A stretch of DNA of 27,602 nt from a virus. Both the position numbers and the translations under genes were made by a program. Where the stretch lies: positions 1-27,602 of IMG/VR virus record IMGVR_UViG_3300030385_002263, one strand, 5' to 3'. The notes beneath the pieces were generated by a model that ran no database searches, was not told where the DNA came from, and saw nothing but the letters and a program-made list of their open reading frames with translations. Of this stretch, positions 1-4,466 are shown piece by piece. The number at the start of each line of letters is the position of its first letter. Within the stretch, counting starts at the first letter, position 1.

Positions 1-240
1 TGAAAAAATTGCCGTAGAATGGGTGTTCATGATACACACTCCCCTACACCCTTGCGTTTTACGGGTCATGGGGGTCACTTTTCGTTCGCAGGCTCACAGA
101 AGATTGACAAGACGCTGCGCGTCCGACCCCATCAACCCATAAGCCTACGCTACGCTCCGGCACACGCCGGGGCTTCGGGGTTTCTCGATTTCCCCTGTTG
201 GACTTGACAGTCCTATTCAAGCATTTAATCAATCCATAAT
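1..240. other. GC-rich leader segment with stable hairpins, no convincing gene
   Basis: This stretch is clearly richer in G and C than the AT-rich remainder of the window. It contains a two-part stem, AAGCC (141-145) with GGCTT (171-175) outside CCGGC (157-161) with GCCGG (166-170), followed by GGGG (177-180) with CCCC (192-195). A perfect TTGACA (204-209) could be a -35 element for the next gene, but no good -10 box lies at the right spacing; the nearest is CATAAT at 235-240, about 25 nt away. An open frame at 19-207 has no ribosome binding site and an unconvincing composition, so I do not call it a gene. Confidence 0.4.
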
Positions 241-259
241 AAACAGAAAGGAGACCTTT

Positions 260-502
260 ATGTCATTAAAGGAATTTATCAAATCACTTGGCACGGTGAA
301 ACGTGCAAAGACAGGCGTTATTGTATTCAATCCGTCAACCTTCAGTCTGCAGGAGGCTAAAGCACTCGCAGTATCTGTAGGATGGACGGTTCTCTACAAA
401 GCAACGCCAGGCTTCCATAACGGCGACGCTGTCGACCCAATGGTATGGTTCGGGCCAGAAAGTGCCCTGACCGACCAACAATTGGACGACATCTTGCCTT
501 AG
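260..502 (+). CDS. Small hypothetical protein (80 aa)
   Basis: Unrecognised soluble protein of 80 residues. The start is supported by a strong AAAGGAG ribosome binding site ending about 6 nt before the ATG, and a strong intrinsic terminator follows 8 nt after the stop, so this is a complete last gene of a transcript. The sequence is mixed alpha/beta-like, with no membrane segment, no cysteines and an aromatic MVWFG stretch near the C-terminus. Its codons are more GC-rich than those of the genes downstream, which suggests a different origin or different selection. No function can be assigned. Confidence 0.75.
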   Translation: MSLKEFIKSLGTVKRAKTGVIVFNPSTFSLQEAKALAVSVGWTVLYKATPGFHNGDAVDPMVWFGPESALTDQQLDDILP

Positions 503-509
503 CAGGAAG

Positions 510-536
510 AAAGGGGGCGCGTTATCCCCCTTTTTT
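510..536 (+). terminator. Strong rho-independent terminator
   Basis: AAAGGGGG (510-517) and CCCCCTTT (526-533) form an eight-pair stem around an 8-nt loop and run straight into six T residues (531-536). It closes the transcript carrying the 260-502 gene and separates it from the non-coding structured region that starts at about 541. Confidence 0.9.
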
Positions 537-540
537 ACTA

Positions 541-1075
541 CACAGGTAGATAACTGTGCTTAGTAAGAAATTCGAGCATTGACGAAAGGTAGCTCAATAG
601 CTATCGACGCAAATCCAAGATGCCAGATGTCAGACATCAGCCAATAACACTCATACTCGACGGAGTAGGCTTATCAACAGTATAAACGCGTATAAGCTGT
701 TGGAGAGTGTTAAAATTTAGTAGTTAAACTGCGTTAATAATAGTACTCAAACAGTTGAATGATACTGGTGTAAGGTACAGTATTGCGCAGTTTATCTCGT
801 GCCTCCTAAGTAAGTTAGAGGAAGGGTTAGTCCCACGTTAGCAATGATGTAGTTAATAGCTACTATGCGCGGTAAACTGCTTAATACATAGACCTGCAGG
901 GGTAATCATATCCTGTAAATCTGTTGGTCATAACTTGTGCCTTAGATGGCAACCAGGTGTACGCATCCCTAAGTTATAATCCTCGATACTATCTCATAGA
1001 TGAGAGGATGAATGTATAAGCACTGCAGTGTGAAAACATTCAAAGTATCATCTTCTCTTAATCATCAAAACGAGG
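541..1075 (+). ncRNA. Candidate large structured non-coding RNA
   Basis: There is no open reading frame of note over about 535 nt, yet the stretch is dense with nested complementary segments. Read directly: CACAG 541-545 with CTGTG 554-558. A three-way junction is closed by AACACTC 646-652 with GAGTGTT 705-711 and encloses TACTC 654-658/GAGTA 663-667 and CAACAG 675-680/CTGTTG 697-702. A perfect 9-bp stem TAAACTGCG 725-733/CGCAGTTTA 786-794 carries an internal hairpin. Further arms include CCTC...GAGG near 810-832, GACC/GGTC enclosing CAGG/CCTG near 890-930, and ATAACTT/AAGTTAT near 930-980. Known families of giant phage RNAs, such as GOLLD and ROOL, are 500-800 nt and often lie beside phage tRNA genes; that context fits, but family membership is inference. 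Exact ends and strand are uncertain; the strand is taken from the neighbouring genes. Confidence 0.55.
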
Positions 1076-1081
1076 TATCAA

Positions 1082-1249
1082 ATGCGAATCAAATATTGCC
1101 CTTATGAGCATAAATATGAACTAGTTAACTGGCTTGTAAAAGACAGAGGCTGGAAACATCATAAAGCTAATAAGCTTTTAAAAAATCAACTCTATGCTAT
1201 CTGGTATAAGATATCAGATAATAGGGTTAGTCATTATATTAATCAGTAA
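1082..1249 (+). CDS. Small hypothetical protein (55 aa)
   Basis: A 55-codon frame starts at ATG 1082, with GAGG 6 nt upstream, and ends at TAA 1247-1249. The predicted peptide is basic and rich in Trp, Tyr and His (for example DRGWKHHKANKLL), with no membrane segment, and reads like a genuine small phage protein. It sits between two folded non-coding segments, so it may be carried on the same transcript. No function is recognised. The chance that this is an accidental frame in a structured RNA is real. Confidence 0.45.
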   Translation: MRIKYCPYEHKYELVNWLVKDRGWKHHKANKLLKNQLYAIWYKISDNRVSHYINQ

Positions 1250-1257
1250 GCTTATAC

Positions 1258-1336
1258 TTGCTAGCTCATTGGGATTCAGACTCCTGATAGCCTGTAGATA
1301 TGTATGTATCACAGAACTCTGTACAGGGGCTAGCAA
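1258..1336 (+). ncRNA. Three-way-junction structured RNA element
   Basis: The 8-bp stem TTGCTAGC 1258-1265 / GCTAGCAA 1329-1336 encloses two arms: a small hairpin TCAG 1276-1279 / CTGA 1284-1287, and CCTGTA 1291-1296 / TACAGG 1322-1327 with CAGA 1312-1315 / TCTG 1318-1321 inside it. At 79 nt it is tRNA-sized, but it has no T-loop consensus (GTTCRANYC) and no anticodon arm of proper geometry, so I do not call it a tRNA. It may be a domain of a longer RNA that continues to position 1542. Confidence 0.45.
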
Positions 1337-1386
1337 TAATTTGACCAAACAAGTAATGCTAATATTACTAATTTAATTTGATGTTA

Positions 1387-1542
1387 GGTGGGGTCACCAA
1401 AAGGGAGGCAAGATTAGCTCGTCTCGTTCACCGAAGCCAGGGTTGCTACGCATATAAAGATTGTAATACTAGCCATAGCCAAGCATGATGGAGCGCTAGA
1501 AATCTGAAGCCTGGATAGCAAATTAATAGTTTGGTCTACTAT
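1387..1542 (+). other. Non-coding, folded spacer before the tRNA
   Basis: No plausible gene is present on the plus strand. Short complementary segments continue: GGTG 1387-1390 / CACC 1395-1398 and CTAGC 1469-1473 / GCTAG 1495-1499. A minus-strand open frame across 1414-1614 reads through the tRNA and is rejected. The segment could be part of the same large RNA or a spacer transcribed with the tRNA. Confidence 0.35.
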
Positions 1543-1614
1543 AGCGGGGAATTGTAAAGGTTGCATACTGGGCTCATATCCCAGAGGTAGTGGGTTCGAT
1601 TCCCATCCCCGCAA
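1543..1614 (+). tRNA. tRNA-Met (CAT), initiator-like
   Basis: A cloverleaf can be drawn. The acceptor stem is GCGGGG 1544-1549 with CCCCGC 1607-1612, leaving an unpaired A1543-A1613 at the 1:72 position. The anticodon stem is CTGGG 1568-1572 with CCCAG 1580-1584, with loop CTCATAT and anticodon CAT at 1575-1577. The T arm is GTGGG 1590-1594 with CCCAT 1602-1606 and loop TTCGATT. The D stem is short (about 3 bp). Three consecutive G-C pairs next to the anticodon loop and an unpaired 1:72 position are hallmarks of bacterial initiator tRNA. Against this, the 11:24 pair is T-A, as in elongators. The 3' CCA is not encoded (A is followed by CTA). It could supply extra initiator tRNA or, less likely, be an elongator. 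Confidence 0.85.
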
Positions 1615-1617
1615 CTA

Positions 1618-1724
1618 AAAGAGAGAGTAGCGGAAGGGTCAAGCCGGTAACAAGTGTACTGCTATTGAAACATCAATATAGTGGTAGAACTATTTCAATT
1701 TCGGATATTGACGACTCTCTCTTT
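1618..1724 (+). ncRNA. Structured small RNA closed by an 11-bp stem
   Basis: AAAGAGAGAGT 1618-1628 is perfectly complementary to ACTCTCTCTTT 1714-1724. Inside lies an arm TTGAAA 1665-1670 / TTTCAA 1693-1698 enclosing ATAGT 1678-1682 / ACTAT 1689-1693, plus a GC-rich 5' segment (CGG...CCG near 1631-1646). The element begins 3 nt after the tRNA, contains no open frame, and ends 29 nt before the next start codon. It could be a separate small RNA, the 3' domain of a larger RNA that embeds the tRNA, or a processing signal. The T-rich 3' strand could also aid termination. Confidence 0.5.
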
Positions 1725-1752
1725 AATTTAACTAATCGAAAAGGAGAAAACG

Positions 1753-1899
1753 ATGAAGATTACACCTAAACAAGCTCAATATATTTTAGATGCTATTGAT
1801 TGGGCAGTAAATGATGGCATGGCTGCTCCTGATTTTGAGCAATCTCAAATTATGATGCAGTTAAACTTCATATCAATTGAGGAGAAAAACGATGTATAA
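1753..1899 (+). CDS. Small hypothetical protein (48 aa)
   Basis: A 48-residue soluble peptide. The start is set by AAGGAGAAAACG directly before the ATG, a leader form shared with the next gene. The predicted chain is mostly helical and mildly acidic (MKITPKQAQYILDAID at the start). The stop codon overlaps the start region of the following gene (ATG at 1892), suggesting translational coupling. No function is recognised. Confidence 0.65.
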   Translation: MKITPKQAQYILDAIDWAVNDGMAAPDFEQSQIMMQLNFISIEEKNDV

Positions 1900-2023
1900 A
1901 TGGTTATTCAGTACACAAGAGCGTGAACCAGCACCTTTTATTGCAGTATACGCTATGAATATAATATTATCAACTGGGATAGCAATATTTGTCTATCTCT
2001 TCATGGACCGCTTAGGTCTATAA
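1892..2023 (+). CDS. Small membrane peptide (43 aa)
   Basis: This starts at ATG 1892 after GAGGAGAAAAACG, inside the end of the preceding gene (8-nt overlap). The predicted peptide has a charged N-terminal third followed by one hydrophobic segment (residues about 17-37, containing NIILSTGIAIFVYLF), so it is probably a single-pass inner-membrane peptide. Such peptides are common in phage early regions, and some act as holins or host-takeover factors; nothing here decides between these. Confidence 0.6.
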   Translation: MYKWLFSTQEREPAPFIAVYAMNIILSTGIAIFVYLFMDRLGL

Positions 2024-2040
2024 AACGAAAGGAATAAACG

Positions 2041-2376
2041 ATGGGAACATACATATATTGGACAAAATGGGCTATCATATGCACTTGTATGGTAGCACTA
2101 TTGTTATGGGTATTTGATGATACGAAATGCCCAGAATGTCCACTTATTGGGGACATAAAAGCTCCTGGTACATATTTAGAAACATCTATTATAGAAGTGG
2201 ATAATTTCTTAGTCAGGCAAACTGATAAGACTTTCAATCTCTTCATGCCTTATGGTATGACTTTTAAAGAAGCATTTAATAGAGCACATGTTTGGGCTGG
2301 TGATGGACATCAGTTTAGATGGAGAGGTAATTGGTATGCAACTAATATTGAGATTGAAGGAGTTTTAAAGGAGTGA
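2041..2376 (+). CDS. Membrane-anchored hypothetical protein (111 aa)
   Basis: The ribosome binding site is AAAGGAATAAACG before ATG 2041. Residues about 8-25 form a hydrophobic helix (WAIICTCMVALLLWVF), followed by a soluble domain of about 85 residues. CPEC (residues 30-33) just after the helix could form a disulfide or bind metal, or serve as a lipid or redox site. A signal-anchored periplasmic protein is the likeliest topology. A minus-strand frame over the same bases is a shadow. No family is recognised. Confidence 0.7.
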   Translation: MGTYIYWTKWAIICTCMVALLLWVFDDTKCPECPLIGDIKAPGTYLETSIIEVDNFLVRQTDKTFNLFMPYGMTFKEAFNRAHVWAGDGHQFRWRGNWYATNIEIEGVLKE

Positions 2377-2396
2377 GGTTTCATCATGGGATGATG

Positions 2397-2448
2397 CAGG
2401 GATATATTATCCATCCTAAGGGCGGATAAAGAATATGTTACGTCCCTG
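2397..2448 (+). ncRNA. Intergenic folded RNA element
   Basis: CAGGGA 2397-2402 pairs with TCCCTG 2443-2448, and inside it TTATCC 2407-2412 pairs with GGATAA 2424-2429. It lies just after the 2041-2376 gene and about 30 nt before a terminator, with no open frame, so a short stable 3' RNA or a 3' UTR structure is likely. Twelve nucleotides further on, an RBS-like GAGGAGAAAAACGATA (2459-2474) resembles the starts of the two upstream genes but has ATA in place of ATG. Confidence 0.4.
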
Positions 2449-2479
2449 TCTTGGTGGAAGAGGAGAAAAACGATAAGCA

Positions 2480-2512
2480 GGGGGTGAGCTAAGAGTTCGC
2501 CCCCACTTTTTT
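2480..2512 (+). terminator. Rho-independent terminator
   Basis: An 11-pair stem, GGGGGTGAGCT 2480-2490 with AGTTCGCCCCC 2494-2504, includes two G-T wobbles and a 3-nt loop and is followed by ACTTTTTT (2505-2512). It ends the transcript of the three genes from 1753 to 2376. Confidence 0.8.
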
Positions 2513-2530
2513 AACTAAATAGGAGAAATG

Positions 2531-2635
2531 ATGGAGAAATGGGAAAGAATTATAATATTTATTCTATTCTATCTAGGCACAGGAGTAGCAACAGTTTTAT
2601 TCCTAAGGTGGATATTAGACTTATTTTCATATTAA
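2531..2635 (+). CDS. Small membrane peptide (34 aa)
   Basis: AGGAG (2521-2525) lies 5 nt before ATG 2531; an in-frame ATG at 2528 is too close to it. The predicted peptide is a charged start (MEKWER) followed by one long hydrophobic helix (residues 7-33) with an Arg within it. It is a single-pass membrane peptide of unknown role, 12 nt before the next gene. Confidence 0.55.
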   Translation: MEKWERIIIFILFYLGTGVATVLFLRWILDLFSY

Positions 2636-2647
2636 AAAGGAGTAATT

Positions 2648-3136
2648 ATGGGATTTGACTTAATGGGACTAAGCCCTGATAACCCTCTTAAAGTACAGAA
2701 ACCGACTATGGACCCGGATAATCATACTGCTGAGGATTTAGAGGCATATTTCGAGCAAATGACAGCATACCGTGCTGCAGTTGATGGTGATTACTTTCGT
2801 AATAATGTATGGTGGTGGAGACCTATGTGGGATTATGTCTGTGAGAAGTATAAAGATACATTGACTGCTACAGATAATACTATGGGTCATGAAAATAGTG
2901 GACACATTATTTGTAAAGAAAAAGCTAAAAGAATAGCAACTAAACTTAATAATGAAATAGAAGATGGGTCAATTAAAAAGATGTGCATGAAGTATGAAAC
3001 AGATAGGAAAGTTCTAATAGAATCTAACTGTGATAGTGCTAAAGCTAAATTTGCCTTTAATTACCCCATGAGTGTAAATAACTTTCAAGCGTTTGCTGAC
3101 TTTTGCAAACATAGTGGAGGATTTGAAATATGGTAA
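2648..3136 (+). CDS. Conserved phage hypothetical protein (162 aa)
   Basis: The start has AAAAAGGAG about 8 nt upstream. The N-terminus begins MGFDLMGLSPDNP, and residues about 50-65 read YFRNNVWWWRPMWDYVC. From general knowledge this resembles a widespread phage family of unknown function that starts MGFD-x-x-G-x-x-P and has an aromatic WWRPxWDYV motif followed by a conserved GH region (here GHENSGHIIC). Its job is not known. The stop overlaps the next start by 7 nt. Confidence 0.8.
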   Translation: MGFDLMGLSPDNPLKVQKPTMDPDNHTAEDLEAYFEQMTAYRAAVDGDYFRNNVWWWRPMWDYVCEKYKDTLTATDNTMGHENSGHIICKEKAKRIATKLNNEIEDGSIKKMCMKYETDRKVLIESNCDSAKAKFAFNYPMSVNNFQAFADFCKHSGGFEIW

Positions 3137-3426
3137 TGGAAAATGTAAAGATAGAGAACGATATAGAGATTCCACCAATCATTTATACGCCACAATGTTA
3201 TAAACGGCAATGTATAGATACACTTTTGGTAATGGAAGTAGGAGAGTCTATTCTTGTAGAAAATAGAACAGCAGGAACTGTAAAAGCTTGGTTAAGATGT
3301 ATTGAATTTCGCTTACATCGATATCGGACATATAAATCAAAATACTATGATAGATATAGAGATAATCCTTTTAAGTATCAGATGCAGTCAGTAGACAATC
3401 AAAAACATAGAATATGGAGGGTTTAA
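3130..3426 (+). CDS. Small hypothetical protein (98 aa)
   Basis: GGAGG is placed about 8 nt before ATG 3130, and the gene overlaps the previous stop. The middle reads VMEVGESILVENRTAGTVKAW and the end is HRIWRV. This pattern (a short beta strand with VGES, a helix with regular basic residues, and a final RVWR-type strand) recalls small phage proteins of the DUF7303 kind, possibly nucleic-acid binding. The assignment is tentative; the C-terminal half is strongly basic (many Arg, Lys, Tyr). Confidence 0.7.
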   Translation: MVMENVKIENDIEIPPIIYTPQCYKRQCIDTLLVMEVGESILVENRTAGTVKAWLRCIEFRLHRYRTYKSKYYDRYRDNPFKYQMQSVDNQKHRIWRV

Positions 3427-3429
3427 AAT

Positions 3430-3666
3430 ATGGTAACAGGTAGACTACAACAAGTTGTTCGTTTTTACCAGGAACAGCTTCAGAAGTTTAAGAAGATAGG
3501 TATTGGTAATAAAACAGAGTTTGATGTAGTGGTGACAGATAAATTGATAAATGTCACTATTAAACGATTGCGTATGCTTGCAGATAAAAGATATCGATTA
3601 TTAAGCACTGCAAAAGCAGGACTCAGACTTAAAAAACATATGGAAGATGCCATTAAACCAACATGA
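3430..3666 (+). CDS. Small basic hypothetical protein (78 aa)
   Basis: A 78-residue lysine- and arginine-rich, probably helical protein, 3 nt after the previous stop, with GGAGG (3416-3420) as a likely binding site. No domain is recognised. Its 3' end overlaps the next gene by 20 nt in another frame. Confidence 0.6.
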   Translation: MVTGRLQQVVRFYQEQLQKFKKIGIGNKTEFDVVVTDKLINVTIKRLRMLADKRYRLLSTAKAGLRLKKHMEDAIKPT

Positions 3667-3946
3667 CCCACGATGGGTCGTAGCCTGGAAAGAGGGTAAT
3701 GATGAGGCATTAAAACACTTTGATGATACAGAGCAAGCTGAAGAATTCTGTTTAATGAAATTGGGTACAGAAGATTTCAGTGTCATCAATGCTTGGAGTG
3801 GTGAAATTGCTAAGCCTACAACAGCTTTAGCTGTGAAGAGGTTCTTAATGAATTCAAGTGCTCCTATTAAAAATCCAGAAGAATTGATTGACCATTTGAA
3901 GCAAAATACAGGTCAGTCAAAAAAGACGCGCGAGCCCCGTTTGTAG
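3647..3946 (+). CDS. Small hypothetical protein (99 aa)
   Basis: Starts within the end of the previous gene; GGAAG just upstream is a weak, close ribosome binding site, so the exact start is uncertain. The predicted protein is soluble and mixed, with HDPRWVVAW near the N-terminus and a basic tail. A small stem, AGCCC/GGGCT, covers its stop codon, but no T-run follows. No function is recognised. Confidence 0.6.
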   Translation: MPLNQHDPRWVVAWKEGNDEALKHFDDTEQAEEFCLMKLGTEDFSVINAWSGEIAKPTTALAVKRFLMNSSAPIKNPEELIDHLKQNTGQSKKTREPRL

Positions 3947-4038
3947 GGCTAAATAAAACCGGTGTGGCTCTATATGTATGCTTAGCTTCAACATAATATA
4001 TCCACGAAACTTAACACACTAAAAAGGAGGTTTATTAG

Positions 4039-4251
4039 ATGGCTAATAAACTAATAAAGCTTTTTGTAGAAGGAACTCATTCAGCTTCAGTAGATGCAGA
4101 GACTGGCGCTGATACAGTGGGTGAACTTAGAGAAGAGCTTAGCTTATCAGGTACGGTATCTGTCAACGACATTATCGCTACCAATTCCACTTCCATCGAT
4201 GTAGGAGACCGTGTTTCCCATGTAGGTGGTAGTAAAACTGGCGGTCAATAG
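4039..4251 (+). CDS. Ubiquitin-like modifier (beta-grasp, 70 aa, C-terminal GGQ)
   Basis: The predicted protein modifier of the cassette. It is 70 residues long, as expected for ThiS/MoaD/ubiquitin-like beta-grasp proteins: an N-terminal strand pair (KLIKLFVEG...HSASVD), a helix with TVGELREEL (about 27-35), a strand and turn (VSVNDIIAT), then IDVGDRVSHV, the position where family members have a DGD-V turn before the tail. The C-terminus is GGSKTGGQ. A Gly-Gly near the end is the adenylation and conjugation signature, and the single Gln after it implies removal by a peptidase before activation. The JAMM peptidase and E1-like enzyme are the next genes but one, which supports this strongly. The binding site AAGGAGG is excellent. 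The role could be protein conjugation or, less likely, sulfur carriage. Confidence 0.75.
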   Translation: MANKLIKLFVEGTHSASVDAETGADTVGELREELSLSGTVSVNDIIATNSTSIDVGDRVSHVGGSKTGGQ

Positions 4252-4290
4252 AGACTGCTAAAAAGACTCTTATTTTATAGAGTATAAAAA

Positions 4291-4443
4291 AGTGTTAACT
4301 ATTATAGTAATCCGCTTGCCGTGAGTCTGGGTCTGTAAGACCAACAACATCAGCAATGCCTGATATACCATTAGTTACACTTAATGTTAAACATGTTTAG
4401 GGGGGAATGACCAAGAATCGCTGAGCGATGAGTGTTACCCCCC
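4291..4443 (+). promoter_or_regulatory. Folded leader before the E2-like gene
   Basis: The 215-nt gap between the modifier and the E2-like gene contains AGTGTTAACT 4291-4300 pairing (one bulge) with AGTTACACT 4373-4381. These enclose hairpins GGTCT 4330-4334/AGACC 4338-4342 and ATCAG 4349-4353/CTGAT 4360-4364. A second domain, GGGGGG 4400-4405 with CCCCCC 4438-4443, holds ATCGC 4417-4421/GCGAT 4425-4429. The latter lies about 13 nt before the ribosome binding site. It could be a small RNA, an mRNA processing site or a control element that sets the ratio of modifier to enzymes. Confidence 0.45.
4388..4399. promoter_or_regulatory. Perfect 12-nt palindrome, possible operator
   Basis: TAAACATGTTTA is a perfect inverted repeat in the gap upstream of the E2-like gene. 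It could be a protein-binding site for one of the HTH proteins of this phage. In an AT-rich genome a 12-nt palindrome can arise by chance, so confidence is low. Confidence 0.25.
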
Positions 4444-4466
4444 TCTACATAACACAAAGGAGCGAA

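Noticed and set aside
19-207. 62-aa open frame in the GC-rich left segment
   Set aside because: No ribosome binding site, composition like translated hairpin DNA, and it spans strong inverted repeats.
204-240. Sigma70-type promoter with perfect TTGACA
   Set aside because: No acceptable -10 hexamer at 16-18 nt; the nearest good one (CATAAT) is about 25 nt away.
1258-1336. Second tRNA
   Set aside because: An 8-bp closing stem and tRNA size are present, but no T-loop consensus and no proper anticodon arm.
1414-1614. Minus-strand 66-aa frame
   Set aside because: It is antisense to the tRNA; its protein-like start MRGWESNPLPLGYEP is the familiar artefact of translating a tRNA in reverse.
2001-2246. 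Minus-strand 81-aa frame opposite the 2041-2376 gene
   Set aside because: Shadow of a plus-strand gene with a good ribosome binding site; no support of its own.
4428-4466. Upstream ATG start for the E2-like gene
   Set aside because: It lies inside a stable G6/C6 hairpin without a ribosome binding site, while ATG 4467 has AAAGGAG at correct spacing.
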